A stretch of DNA of 64,000 bases from Streptomyces sp. TLI_146. Lineage in GTDB: Bacteria > Actinomycetota > Actinomycetes > Streptomycetales > Streptomycetaceae. Under the pieces are notes generated by a model. It had not been told where the DNA came from, searched no databases, and saw only the letters and a program-made list of their open reading frames with translations. A program made the translations under genes and the position numbers. Of this stretch, positions 34,327 through 43,110 are shown piece after piece. Positions within the stretch are counted from its first letter, which is position 1. Each line of letters begins with the position of its first letter. The DNA is taken from positions 8,246,001 to 8,310,000 of the forward strand of contig NZ_PJMX01000001.1 in assembly GCF_002846415.1 (NCBI RefSeq), in the 5' to 3' direction.

Positions 34327-35302
34327 GAAGATCCTGATCACCGGAGGAGCGGGCTTCATCGGCCTGCATCTGGCCCGCCGTCTGGCAGCCACCTGCGAGG
34401 TCACCCTGCTCGACGACTTCAGCAGGGGCCGGTACGACGCGGAGCTGTCCGCGCTGCCCGGCCCGGTCGAGGTCGTCGAGCACGACCTGACCACGCCCGT
34501 GCCCGACGGACTGCTCCCGGACGACTTCGCCGAGGTCTACCACCTGGCCGCCGTCGTCGGTGTCGCCCACTCCAACGACAACCCCCGGCGGGTGCTGCGC
34601 ACCAACCTGCTCACCACCGTCCACCTCCTCGACTGGTTCTCCGGCCTGACCGGAGCCACCCTCTGCTTCGCCTCCTCCAGCGAGGCGTACGCGGGCAGCG
34701 TCGAGGCCGGCATCGCGTCCGTCCCCACCGCCGAGGACGTGCCGCTGATGCTTCCCGATCCCACGGTGCCCCGCTCCTCGTACGGCTTCAGCAAGATCGC
34801 CGGAGAGCTGCTGTGCCGCACCTACGCGCGCACCCACGGCTTCGCCCTGCGCATGGTGCGCTTCCACAACGTCTACGGACCCCGGATGGGATACGAGCAT
34901 GTGATCCCGCAGTTCATCGAGCGGCTGCTCGGCGGCGCGGACCCCTTCGAGATCCACGGAGCCGACCAGACGCGCGCGTTCTGCTACGTCGACGACGCCG
35001 TCGACGCCATCACCGCGCTGACCGCCCTGCCCACCAAGGAGCCGCTGCTGGTCAACGTCGGCAACGACCAGGAGGAGATCCTCATCAGGGACCTGGCCCG
35101 GAGCGTCTTCGACGCCCTGGGCCGGCACCCGGCCGTCGACGCCCATCCCGCGCCCCCGCTGTCGCCTGCCCGGCGCCTGCCCGACATCTCCCGGCTGCGC
35201 GAACTGACCGGGCACCGCCCCTCGGTGGCACTGGGCGAGGGGCTGCGCCGTACCTGCGAGTGGTACGCCCGGGACATCGCGGCCCGCGGAAGCGGAGCGT
35301 GA
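34319..35302 (+). CDS. NAD-dependent nucleotide-sugar epimerase/dehydratase (extended SDR)
   Basis: 327 residues. GxxGxxG motif ITGGAGFIGLHLA, the active-site SSSEAYAG and YGFSK (catalytic Tyr-x3-Lys), and FHNVYGPRMGYEHVIP typical of UDP-sugar 4-epimerases, dehydratases and UDP-glucuronate-modifying enzymes. It overlaps the upstream dehydrogenase by 8 nt. It presumably acts on the same nucleotide sugar as its neighbours. Epimerase and decarboxylase/dehydratase activity cannot be separated by eye. Confidence 0.9.
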   Translation: MRKKILITGGAGFIGLHLARRLAATCEVTLLDDFSRGRYDAELSALPGPVEVVEHDLTTPVPDGLLPDDFAEVYHLAAVVGVAHSNDNPRRVLRTNLLTTVHLLDWFSGLTGATLCFASSSEAYAGSVEAGIASVPTAEDVPLMLPDPTVPRSSYGFSKIAGELLCRTYARTHGFALRMVRFHNVYGPRMGYEHVIPQFIERLLGGADPFEIHGADQTRAFCYVDDAVDAITALTALPTKEPLLVNVGNDQEEILIRDLARSVFDALGRHPAVDAHPAPPLSPARRLPDISRLRELTGHRPSVALGEGLRRTCEWYARDIAARGSGA

Positions 35303-35307
35303 GCGGT

Positions 35308-36381
35308 ATGCGCGTACGGTACGTCCACCGCGGCTACTTCCCGGCGCGGGCCGGAGCCGAACTGATGACGCAGTACCTCGCCGCGTCGATGAGCCGGCTC
35401 GGCTGGGACGCCGGCGTGTACACCCACCAGGTCGACGAGGACACCGCGACGTTCATGCGGGGCGCGGGCGTGAGCATCCAGCCGCTTCCGGCCACGCCCG
35501 ACGAGACCGAACGGGCGGACGTGGTCCACGCCATCGACGCCTTCCACCCGCAGGACATCGCGGCCGGTCTCGACCTCGCCCGGGCCTGGGGCGTGCCGTT
35601 CGCGGTCACCCCCGCCTCCGCCCCGGACGTGTGGCCGGACCGCGAGACCGTACTCGACGGCTGCCGGCGCGCGGACGCGGTCTTCGCCCTGTCCGTGGCG
35701 GAACGCGACATGCTCCGCGACGCCGGCGTCCCCGCGTCCAGGCTGCACATCATCGGCCAGGGACCGCACCTGCCCGGGACCCCCGACCCCGACCGGTTCC
35801 GCCGCGACCACGGCATCGAAGGCCCCGTCGTGCTCTTCCTGGGGCGCAAGACACGCTCCAAGGGCTACGTCACCCTCCTGGAGGCGACCGAGCACGTCTG
35901 GGAGCAACACCCCGACACCACCTTCGTGTTCCTGGGACCTCGCTGGGACGAGGACTGCGCGGAGCGGTTCGCCGAGCACACCGACCCCCGTGTCATCGAG
36001 CTCGGCATGGTCGACGAGGACGCCAAGCACAGCGCCCTCGCCGCCTGCGAGCTGCTGTGCGTACCCTCCACCGTCGATCTGTTCCCGCTCGTCTACGTGG
36101 AGGCCTGGGCTTGTCGCAGACCGGTCGTCGCGTCCACCTTCCTCGGCAGCACCGAGGTCGTCGCCCACGGACGGGACGGCCTGCTCGTCCGCCCCACCGC
36201 CCGGACCGTCGCCGAGGCGGTCAACCGGCTCCTCGGCAACCCGTCCGAACGCCGCGCCATGGGAGAGCACGGCCACGACAAGGTGCGCCGTGAACTCGGC
36301 TGGGACGCGGTCGCCGACCGGGTCCACACCGTATACCGCACGCTGATCGCCGCCCGGAAGCAAACGGAGAAGGCCCGATGA
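35308..36381 (+). CDS. GT4-family glycosyltransferase
   Basis: 357 residues. ATG 35308 is preceded by GGAG at a workable distance; GTG 35299 is too close to that site. GT-B fold: N-terminal RYVHRGYFPARAGAE (the Gly-rich acceptor loop), HAIDAFHPQD, and the donor half with VVLFLGRKTRSKGYVTLLEA, PSTVDLFPLVYVEAWACRRPVVAS and GRDGLLVRP. It would transfer the cluster's amino/uronic sugar to the aglycone. Located between the epimerase and the nucleotidyltransferase. Confidence 0.9.
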   Translation: MRVRYVHRGYFPARAGAELMTQYLAASMSRLGWDAGVYTHQVDEDTATFMRGAGVSIQPLPATPDETERADVVHAIDAFHPQDIAAGLDLARAWGVPFAVTPASAPDVWPDRETVLDGCRRADAVFALSVAERDMLRDAGVPASRLHIIGQGPHLPGTPDPDRFRRDHGIEGPVVLFLGRKTRSKGYVTLLEATEHVWEQHPDTTFVFLGPRWDEDCAERFAEHTDPRVIELGMVDEDAKHSALAACELLCVPSTVDLFPLVYVEAWACRRPVVASTFLGSTEVVAHGRDGLLVRPTARTVAEAVNRLLGNPSERRAMGEHGHDKVRRELGWDAVADRVHTVYRTLIAARKQTEKAR

Positions 36382-37142
36382 AAGCAGTGGTCCTGGCCGG
36401 AGGTGAGGGCCGGCGGTTACGGCCCGCCACCCTGACCCTCCCCAAACCCCTCATACCCATCGACGGCATACCGATCCTGCACATCATCCTGACGCAGCTG
36501 GAGCGCGCGGGCTTCACCCATGTGTCGCTCTCCCTCGGCTACCGGGCCCATATGATCAAGGCGAGCTTCGGCGGAAGTTGGTCGCCCGACCTGGAGCTGG
36601 ACTTCTTCCAGGAGGAGGAGCCGCTGGGCACCGCGGGCCCGCTCGCACTGCTGCCGCCCTTCGAGGACTCCACCCTCGTAATGAACGCGGACCTGCTCAC
36701 CGACATCGACTTCGCCGACCTGGTCAGGTGCCACAAGAAGTCCCAGGCCGCCGCCACGGTCGCGCTCAGCCGCCAGGACATCGACATCGCGCACGGGGTG
36801 GTGGAACTCGACGAGGAGCGGCGCGTGACCGACTTCCGCGAGAAGCCCCGGTTGAGTTTCCTGGTCAGTGGCGGCATCTACGTACTGGAGCCGTCCCTGC
36901 TGCGGTTGCTGCCGCCGCGCGGCCGGCACGACATGCCCGCCCTGCTCGACCGTGCCCGAGCCGAGGGCGAGCGCATCGAGGGCCATGTCATCGAGGGGGA
37001 CTGGCACGACATCGGCACGCCCGAGCAACTGGACCTGGCCGCCGCGGCGTTCCGCGCCGACCGGGCCCGCTACCTGGGCCGCGGGGCCGAGGCCGCGCTG
37101 TGCGCGGGGACCGGGGCCCCGCAGGAGGTGGTGGGCGGATGA
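36378..37142 (+). CDS. Sugar-1-phosphate nucleotidyltransferase
   Basis: 254 residues. Signature MKAVVLAGGEGRRLRP with the catalytic Arg and TLPKPLIPIDGIPILH, MNADLLTDID (metal Asp) and FREKP; the short length fits bacterial NDP-sugar pyrophosphorylases without a regulatory domain. It would make the activated sugar for the dehydrogenase, epimerase and aminotransferase of the same operon. ATGA overlaps on both sides. Confidence 0.9.
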   Translation: MKAVVLAGGEGRRLRPATLTLPKPLIPIDGIPILHIILTQLERAGFTHVSLSLGYRAHMIKASFGGSWSPDLELDFFQEEEPLGTAGPLALLPPFEDSTLVMNADLLTDIDFADLVRCHKKSQAAATVALSRQDIDIAHGVVELDEERRVTDFREKPRLSFLVSGGIYVLEPSLLRLLPPRGRHDMPALLDRARAEGERIEGHVIEGDWHDIGTPEQLDLAAAAFRADRARYLGRGAEAALCAGTGAPQEVVGG

Positions 37143-38290
37143 CGGCCTTCGACATCGCGCTGTACCAGCCGCGGATCGGGCCGGCCGAGATCGAGGCGGT
37201 CACCGCCGTCCTGCGGTCCGGATGGCTGTCGGCCGGGCCCGTCACCGAGGAGTTCGAGGGCAAGTACGCGGCCGCGCTGGGTGTCGGGTCGGCGGTCGCC
37301 GTCAGCAGCGGCACCGCCGCCCTGCACCTGGCCGTCCTGGCGCTGGGCCTGGGCCCGGGCGACGAGGTCGTGCTGCCCTCGCTGAACTTCGTCTCGGCCG
37401 CCGCGACCGTCGCGCTGTGCGGCGCCACCCCGGTGTTCGCCGACGTCAAGGGCCCGCACGACCTGTGCCTCGACCCCGAGGACGCCGCCCGCCGCGTCAC
37501 CTCGCGCACCCGGGCGATCGTCGCCATGCACTACGGCGGCCACCCCGCCGACCTGACGGCCCTCGCGCGGCTGGCCCGTGCGCACGGTCTCGCCCTGATC
37601 GAGGACTGCGCCCACGCGCCCGTCACCGACTCGGTCCACGGCATGCTCGGCACGGTCGGCGACATCGGCTGCTACAGCTTCTTCGCCACCAAGAACCTGG
37701 CCATGGGCGAGGGCGGCATGGTGGTCGCCCGCGACCCCGCCGTGGGTGAGCGCATCCGGCGGCTGCGCTCGCACGCCCTGACCGTCAGCGCCCAGCAGCG
37801 CCACCGCGGGGGATCCTCCCTGTACGACGTCGACACCCTGGGCCTCAACTACCGGCCCACGGAGATCGGCTGTGCCCTCGGGTGCGTCCAGCTCGACGCC
37901 CTGCCCGCCGCGCAGGCCCGCCGACGGGACGCGGTGCGGATGTACCGCGAGCAACTGGCCGTACTACCGGGGCTGACCGTGCCGTTCGCCGACCGGCCTG
38001 TGGAGGAGAGCGCCCACCACCTGTTCGCCGTGGTGCTGCCCGAGGGCGCCGACCGCGAGACGCTGCAGGACCGGCTGCGCGTGGCGCGGATCCAGAGCGG
38101 TGTGCACTACCCGCCCACCCATCTGTTCACCGCCTACCGGGAGCGGCAGGGGAGCGGGCCGTGCCGATTGCCGGTCACCGAGGACGTGATGGCACGTCAG
38201 CTCTCGCTGCCGCTGCACCCGGGCATCGGCGCGGCCGAGGTCCACCGGGTCGTCGAGGCGGTGAGCGCCGCATGGCAGGAGACACCGTGA
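37139..38290 (+). CDS. DegT/DnrJ/EryC1/StrS-family sugar aminotransferase
   Basis: 383 residues. GWLSAGPVTEEFE, SGTAALHLAVLALGLGPGDEV, the PLP phosphate and Asp region EDCAHAPVTD, and the lysine that carries PLP in SFFATKNLAMGEGGM; the C-terminal SAHHLFAV and HYPPTHL are typical of the family. It transfers an amino group from glutamate or glutamine to a keto sugar. Overlaps the nucleotidyltransferase stop by 4 nt. With the WecC-like dehydrogenase it predicts an amino-uronic acid sugar. Confidence 0.92.
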   Translation: MTAFDIALYQPRIGPAEIEAVTAVLRSGWLSAGPVTEEFEGKYAAALGVGSAVAVSSGTAALHLAVLALGLGPGDEVVLPSLNFVSAAATVALCGATPVFADVKGPHDLCLDPEDAARRVTSRTRAIVAMHYGGHPADLTALARLARAHGLALIEDCAHAPVTDSVHGMLGTVGDIGCYSFFATKNLAMGEGGMVVARDPAVGERIRRLRSHALTVSAQQRHRGGSSLYDVDTLGLNYRPTEIGCALGCVQLDALPAAQARRRDAVRMYREQLAVLPGLTVPFADRPVEESAHHLFAVVLPEGADRETLQDRLRVARIQSGVHYPPTHLFTAYRERQGSGPCRLPVTEDVMARQLSLPLHPGIGAAEVHRVVEAVSAAWQETP

Positions 38291-40257
38291 AGGGCGACCG
38301 CGTCACGTTCGCCGACGGCGCCCTGCACCTAGAGGGGCGTCCCTTCGTCAGCGTCGGGGTCAACTACCACCCCTCGTCCACCGGATGCGACTACTGGCGG
38401 GAGTGGGACGGTGCCCGGATCGACGACGACTTCCGCCGGATGGCCGCCGCGGGGCTGAACACCGTACGTTTCTTCGTCTTCTGGGCCGACTTCGAACCCA
38501 AGGAAGGTGTCTACGACCCCGAGATGACCGGACGGCTGCGGGAGCTGGCCCGCACCGCCCACCGACACGGTCTGGCCTGCCTGCCCTCGCTGCTGACGAT
38601 CTGGATGAACGGCCAGCGGTTCGACCCGCCGTGGCGCGAGGGCCGGGACCTGTGGCGGGACGCGGACCTGCGCGAGCGGCAGCGGGCCTTCGTCCACCAC
38701 ATCGCCACCGAGCTGCGGGACGCGCCGAACATCCTCGCCTACGACCTGGGAGACGAGGTGATCCACGTCGACTCCACGTCGTCCGCCTCCCTCGGCGCCG
38801 AAGAGGTCCGGGAGTGGTGGGGGATGCTCGCGGGAGCGATCCGCGCCGCCGACCCGGACGCTCTGGTCCTCCAGGCCAACGAGGCCTCGGCGGTGCTCGG
38901 CGGCCATGCCTTCCGCCCGGAGCACGCCGAGCGCCTGGACCTGGTGGGACTGCACGGATTCCCGGTGTGGACGCCGTTCCACATCGAGTCCGTCGCCGCC
39001 CGCAAGGCCACCGCTTTCCTGCCCTACCTCGTGCGGCGCGGCAGCGCCCACCGGCCCGTGTACGTCGACGAGATGGGCAGCTACGGCTGCGACGAGAGCA
39101 CGGCCGCGCGGTATCTGCGGGCGGCGTCCCACTCCGCCTTCGCGGCCGGCGCGGTCGGCACCGCCGTCTGGTGCTGGCAGGACTTCACCACCGAGCGCAA
39201 ACCCTACGCGCTGCGGCCCAACGAGCGGCGCGTCGGCCTGCTGGACGCGGACGGCCGCGAGAAGCCCGCCCTGGCCGAGTACCGGACGTTCGCCCGACGT
39301 GTGACCGGCGAGCTGGCCGGGTTCAGACCGCTGCCCGCCCCGGTGGGTGTCTTCGTCCCCGAGCCGGAGCCGCAGGACGAGGCGGGCTATCTGACGCCTT
39401 CGGGCAGCGACGCGCCCGCCCCCTTCTACGCCCATCTGCTCCTCCAACAGGCGCACCTGCCCTACGAGTTCACCGGCCGGGACGCGGATCTGGAGCGTCA
39501 CGCGCTGCTGATCTGCCCCTCGGCGCGGCAGCTGTCGCTGCCCGACCGCCGCCGCCTGGCGCGGTACGTCACCTCCGGTGGAGTCCTGCTGTACTCCACC
39601 GGCAGCCTGCTGGACGCCGCCGGCGACGAGGAGCTGTTCGGCGTCCGTATACGGGACTTCACCCGCGCCGAAGACACCCACGCCGACTTCACCTGGGCGG
39701 GCGTGCGCTTCCCGCTGCGCTGGGACCCCGGTCCGATCCCGGTGATCGACGCGGTGGGTGCCGAGACCCTGGCCGCGTTCGCCGACGGCTCGCCCGCCCT
39801 GACCCGCCACCGGCTGGGCGAGGGGAGTGCCTACTACCTCAACGCCCCCCTGGAGGCACAGCTCAACGCCCCCTACCGCCTTGAGGAGGCCGCCTGGCAC
39901 CGGCTGTACGAGGTGGTCGCGGAGGAGGCCGGGGTGCGCGTGCCGCTGACCGTGGACGACCCGTCGGTGGAGGTCAGCGTGCTCGGGCGCGGCGACGAGC
40001 GCTGCGGTGTGGTCATCAACCACGCCCCCGAACCGGTGGACACGGCCCTGCGGCGCCGACCGGTGGACGGCGCCCCGGAGACCACGGAGCGCCTGCGCCT
40101 GGAAGCCAAGGGGGTGCGCCTGCTGTTCTGGCACGCCGATGCCCCGGCATGGCACGCCGACTCCACGGGGCGGCACGCCGACTCCACGGCATGGCACGCC
40201 GACACCACGGCGCCGCACCCCGGTCAGCGCAAGCGGCCCGAGGAGCGACAGCCGTGA
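38287..40257 (+). CDS. Cytoplasmic glycoside hydrolase (clan GH-A barrel plus glutamine-amidotransferase-like domain)
   Basis: 656 residues. GTG 38287 overlaps the previous TGA and follows GGAG. The TIM barrel (1-340) has Glu157 in LAYDLGDEV as likely acid/base and Glu262 in YVDEMGSYG as likely nucleophile, resembling GH5/GH42-type beta-glycosidases. A second domain (about 350-520) looks like the GATase/trimerisation domain of GH42 enzymes, and a beta-sandwich tail follows. There is no signal peptide, so it acts inside the cell, perhaps trimming or unmasking the glycosylated product. Residues 614-645 form a low-complexity WHADS/T repeat (listed separately) not expected in the family. Confidence 0.82.
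   Translation: MKGDRVTFADGALHLEGRPFVSVGVNYHPSSTGCDYWREWDGARIDDDFRRMAAAGLNTVRFFVFWADFEPKEGVYDPEMTGRLRELARTAHRHGLACLPSLLTIWMNGQRFDPPWREGRDLWRDADLRERQRAFVHHIATELRDAPNILAYDLGDEVIHVDSTSSASLGAEEVREWWGMLAGAIRAADPDALVLQANEASAVLGGHAFRPEHAERLDLVGLHGFPVWTPFHIESVAARKATAFLPYLVRRGSAHRPVYVDEMGSYGCDESTAARYLRAASHSAFAAGAVGTAVWCWQDFTTERKPYALRPNERRVGLLDADGREKPALAEYRTFARRVTGELAGFRPLPAPVGVFVPEPEPQDEAGYLTPSGSDAPAPFYAHLLLQQAHLPYEFTGRDADLERHALLICPSARQLSLPDRRRLARYVTSGGVLLYSTGSLLDAAGDEELFGVRIRDFTRAEDTHADFTWAGVRFPLRWDPGPIPVIDAVGAETLAAFADGSPALTRHRLGEGSAYYLNAPLEAQLNAPYRLEEAAWHRLYEVVAEEAGVRVPLTVDDPSVEVSVLGRGDERCGVVINHAPEPVDTALRRRPVDGAPETTERLRLEAKGVRLLFWHADAPAWHADSTGRHADSTAWHADTTAPHPGQRKRPEERQP
40127..40217 (+). repeat. Tandem WHAD/RHAD heptad repeat encoded at the glycosidase C-terminus
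   Basis: The C-terminus reads WHADAPA, WHADSTG, RHADSTA, WHADTTA: four near-identical 7-residue units, encoded by DNA units of 21 bp built on TGGCACGCCGAC or CGGCACGCCGAC. It looks like recent slippage expansion. Repeated His/Asp could bind metal, or the tail may be neutral. Confidence 0.8.
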
Positions 40258-41171
40258 TCGTCGACGCGCATGTGCACGCGGGGGAGTACTACCGCCACTA
40301 CTCGGCCCGCTTCGCCGAGCAGATGACGGCCACCACCGAGCTGGCGCCCGAGGACCTGTCCGCGCCGGAGGAGAAACTGCTCGCCGAGATGGACAGCGCG
40401 GGCGTCGACCGCGTCTTCCTGCTCGCCTTCGACGTACAACGCGTCGAGGGGTTCTCGGTGCCGAACGAGTTCGTCGCCGAACTGTGCGCCCGCCACCCCG
40501 ACCGGCTGACCGGCTTCGCCTCCGTGGACGCGGGCGTCCCGGGCGCGGCCGGGCGCCTGCGCGAGGCCGTGACCGGCCTCGGCCTGCGCGGCCTGAAGAC
40601 CGCCCCCTGCTACCTGCGCATGTCACCCGCCGACCGCCAGTGGTACGACGTGTACGAGACGGCCATGGACCTGGGCATCCCGGTCCTGATCCACACCGGA
40701 TACACACCGTCGCGCAACGCGGACGCCCGGTTCTTCTCCCCGCTGCTCGTGGAGCAGGTGGCCCGGGACTTCCCCGGCCTGACGGTGATCCTCGCCCACC
40801 TCGGCACGCCCTGGACCCGGCCGTGCGTCGACCTGCTCGCCCGGCATGCCAACCTCCACGCGGACCTGTCCATCTTCGGCTCCTACCAGCAACCCGCCAC
40901 CGTGGCCCGGGCACTGGCCCACGCCCGCGACAGCGGTGTCCTCGACCGGCTCCTGTGGGGCACCGACTTCCCCTTCGCCTCCATGACCGGGTCCGTGACC
41001 CGTATGGCCGATCTGGCCCGGGATCCCGCGCTGTGGCCGCCCGGCAGCGACCCGCTCTCGCCGCGCGAGTATGAGGCCCTGATGGGCGGCACGGCGGCGC
41101 GGCTGCTCGCCCTCGCCGCACCCCACCCCACCCCACCCCACACCGACTCCTCCTTCGACCCGATGACTTGA
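40254..41171 (+). CDS. Amidohydrolase-2-family (ACMSD-like) metal-dependent hydrolase
   Basis: 305 residues. GTG 40254 overlaps the glycosidase stop and has GAGGAGCG upstream. The HxH metal motif is in VIVDAHVHAGEYY, further ligands are in VLIHTGYTP (His) and VILAHLGTPW (His), and the final Asp is in LLWGTDFPFAS. This family includes decarboxylases (ACMSD, 5-carboxyvanillate, isoorotate-type) and lactone or amide hydrolases. A decarboxylation or ring-opening step on the pyrimidine-like unit would suit the context; no assignment is possible. Confidence 0.87.
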   Translation: MIVDAHVHAGEYYRHYSARFAEQMTATTELAPEDLSAPEEKLLAEMDSAGVDRVFLLAFDVQRVEGFSVPNEFVAELCARHPDRLTGFASVDAGVPGAAGRLREAVTGLGLRGLKTAPCYLRMSPADRQWYDVYETAMDLGIPVLIHTGYTPSRNADARFFSPLLVEQVARDFPGLTVILAHLGTPWTRPCVDLLARHANLHADLSIFGSYQQPATVARALAHARDSGVLDRLLWGTDFPFASMTGSVTRMADLARDPALWPPGSDPLSPREYEALMGGTAARLLALAAPHPTPPHTDSSFDPMT

Positions 41172-41177
41172 GGTGCC

Positions 41178-42002
41178 ATGACCTTTTCCCGCGGATACGA
41201 GTTCGACGCCATGTCGCGCCGCCCCTTGTACGGCGATGTGACCCAGCGTCTGGTCGACATCTGCGAGGCCCCGGACGGCGGCGTCGTCGCCGACGTCGGC
41301 TGCGGCTCGGGCCTTGCCACCCAACTGCTCCTGGAACGCTCCGCACAGGTGAGTGCCATCGTCGGCATCGACCCCTCGGAGCACGAACTGGCCATCGCAC
41401 GCCAGCGGTTGCGCGACCCCAAAGTGCGCTTTGTGCAGGGACGCGCACAGGACGTCGAATCCCTGACCGGACCGGTGGATGTCGCGGTCCTGAGCAATGT
41501 GATGCACCAGATCCCGGCGGCCGAGCGCGGCTCCGTGATCGCCGGCTGCCACCGGTTGCTCGCACCGGGCGGGCGCTGCGTGCTCAACACCCTGTTCTAC
41601 GAGGGAGCCGTGCTTCCCGAGACCCGGCCCTTCTACGCACACTGGCTGCGCGCCACCCGCGACGCCCTGCGGGAACGGGGCCAGGACCTCGTCCTCGCGC
41701 GCGGCAAACCGGTGGCGCTTCAGACGCTCACCCCGGGCCGGCACGAAGAGCTGTTCGCCCAGGCGGGGTTCTCCCAGACCAAGTCCGAGGAGGCCGTGTA
41801 CCCGTGGACCCTCCAGGACTGGGAGGCCCTGTGCACGTACTCGGTGTTCGTGGAAGGAGCCACCGGGATCAGCGACCTGGCCCTCGGCTCCGAGGCGCTG
41901 ACCGACGGCCTGCGGGCCACCTTCGAGCGGCTGGAGCTGACCGAGGTGCCCCGGCGCTGGCTCTTCGCCTGGGGCATCAAGGGTTCCCAGGAGGACGGAT
42001 GA
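41178..42002 (+). CDS. Class I SAM-dependent methyltransferase
   Basis: 274 residues starting MTFSRGYEFDAMSRRPLYG. Motif I is VVADVGCGSGLATQLL, followed by VGIDPSEHELAIAR, VDVAVLSNVMHQIP and CHRLLAPGGRCVLNT. It resembles small-molecule C- or O-methyltransferases of natural-product pathways. It starts 6 bp after the amidohydrolase stop and overlaps the dehydrogenase by 4 nt, so it is co-translated within the operon. Confidence 0.9.
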   Translation: MTFSRGYEFDAMSRRPLYGDVTQRLVDICEAPDGGVVADVGCGSGLATQLLLERSAQVSAIVGIDPSEHELAIARQRLRDPKVRFVQGRAQDVESLTGPVDVAVLSNVMHQIPAAERGSVIAGCHRLLAPGGRCVLNTLFYEGAVLPETRPFYAHWLRATRDALRERGQDLVLARGKPVALQTLTPGRHEELFAQAGFSQTKSEEAVYPWTLQDWEALCTYSVFVEGATGISDLALGSEALTDGLRATFERLELTEVPRRWLFAWGIKGSQEDG

Positions 42003-43045
42003 GAGCGCTGCGGTGGCACGGCACACGCCGGGCGGCGGTAGCGGACGGCGTCGCCATGCCCCGTATCGAGGAACCGCGAGACGCCGTCGTCCGTGTCGTG
42101 CGCAGCGCGATCTGCGGCACCGACCTCCACCCGTACCGGGGCGAGATCGACGGGTTCACGCCGGGAACGGTGACCGGCCACGAGTTCACCGGCGTGGTCG
42201 AGGAGGTCGGGCCCGAAGTGCGCGGTCTGCGGCCCGGAGACCGGGTCGTCGCCTCGGACATCATCGCGTGCGGGCACTGCGACTCCTGCCGCCGGGGCTG
42301 GCACTACCAGTGCGAGCAGGTGGGCCTGTTCGGCTACTCCACGGTGGTCGGCACACGGGCCTACGCCGGGGGCCACGCCGAGTATGTCCGGGCGCCCTTC
42401 GCCGACACCGTGCTGTTCCCGATCCCCGACGACGTCGGCGACGAGCGGGCTCTGTTCATCGGCGACGTACTCGCCACGGGCTACGCGTGCGCCGTGGGCG
42501 CCGAGGTGCGCCCCGGGGCCACGGTGGCGGTGGTGGGCTGCGGCCCCGTGGGCCTGCTGGCCCTGGAGGCCGCCTGGGTGCTGGGCGCCGCCCGGGTGCT
42601 GGCCATCGACCCGCTGGAGAGCCGGCGGAAACTGGCCGCCGAACGCGGCGCCTGCCCGGTGCCCGCCACGCCCGACGTCGACCGGCACGTCGCCGACCTG
42701 ACCGAGGGGCGCGGCGCGGACGCCGTCCTGGAGGCCGTGGGCACCGACGCCGCGCTGCTGACCGCGCTGGACGTCGTACGGCCACGCGGCACGGTGTGCG
42801 CCGTGGGCGCCCATGCCTCCGAAGCCATGCCCATGCCGACACGGCTCGCGTTCGCCAAGGAGGTCACGCTGCGCTTCGCCGTCGGCGATCCCATCAGCGA
42901 CTTCGAGCCGCTGATGAACCTGGTACGCGGCGGTCGCGTCGACCCCACCTTCCTGATCTCGCACCGGATGCCCCTGGCCGAGGCCGCGGAGGGGTTCCGG
43001 CTGTTCGACACCGGAGAGGCCAGCAAGGTGGTGCTGATCCCGTGA
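41999..43045 (+). CDS. Zinc-dependent medium-chain alcohol dehydrogenase
   Basis: 348 residues. Catalytic zinc site SAICGTDLHPY and GHEFTGVVEEVG, structural zinc cysteines in CGHCDSCRRGWHYQC, and NAD fold VAVVGCGPVGLLALEAA. AGGAGG is 5 nt before the ATG at 41999. It probably interconverts an alcohol and a ketone or aldehyde of the product, perhaps supplying the aldehyde dehydrogenase at 29219. Confidence 0.92.
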   Translation: MRALRWHGTRRAAVADGVAMPRIEEPRDAVVRVVRSAICGTDLHPYRGEIDGFTPGTVTGHEFTGVVEEVGPEVRGLRPGDRVVASDIIACGHCDSCRRGWHYQCEQVGLFGYSTVVGTRAYAGGHAEYVRAPFADTVLFPIPDDVGDERALFIGDVLATGYACAVGAEVRPGATVAVVGCGPVGLLALEAAWVLGAARVLAIDPLESRRKLAAERGACPVPATPDVDRHVADLTEGRGADAVLEAVGTDAALLTALDVVRPRGTVCAVGAHASEAMPMPTRLAFAKEVTLRFAVGDPISDFEPLMNLVRGGRVDPTFLISHRMPLAEAAEGFRLFDTGEASKVVLIP

Positions 43046-43110
43046 ACCCCACAAGGACGTCCCTTCCCGCCCTCGGCGTTCAGCCGTACATCGTGACCCA
43101 TGGAGGAACC

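Noticed and set aside
38329..41565. A 1078-codon open frame on the minus strand
   Set aside because: Antisense to the glycosidase, amidohydrolase and methyltransferase genes; Arg/Gly-rich translation without motifs.
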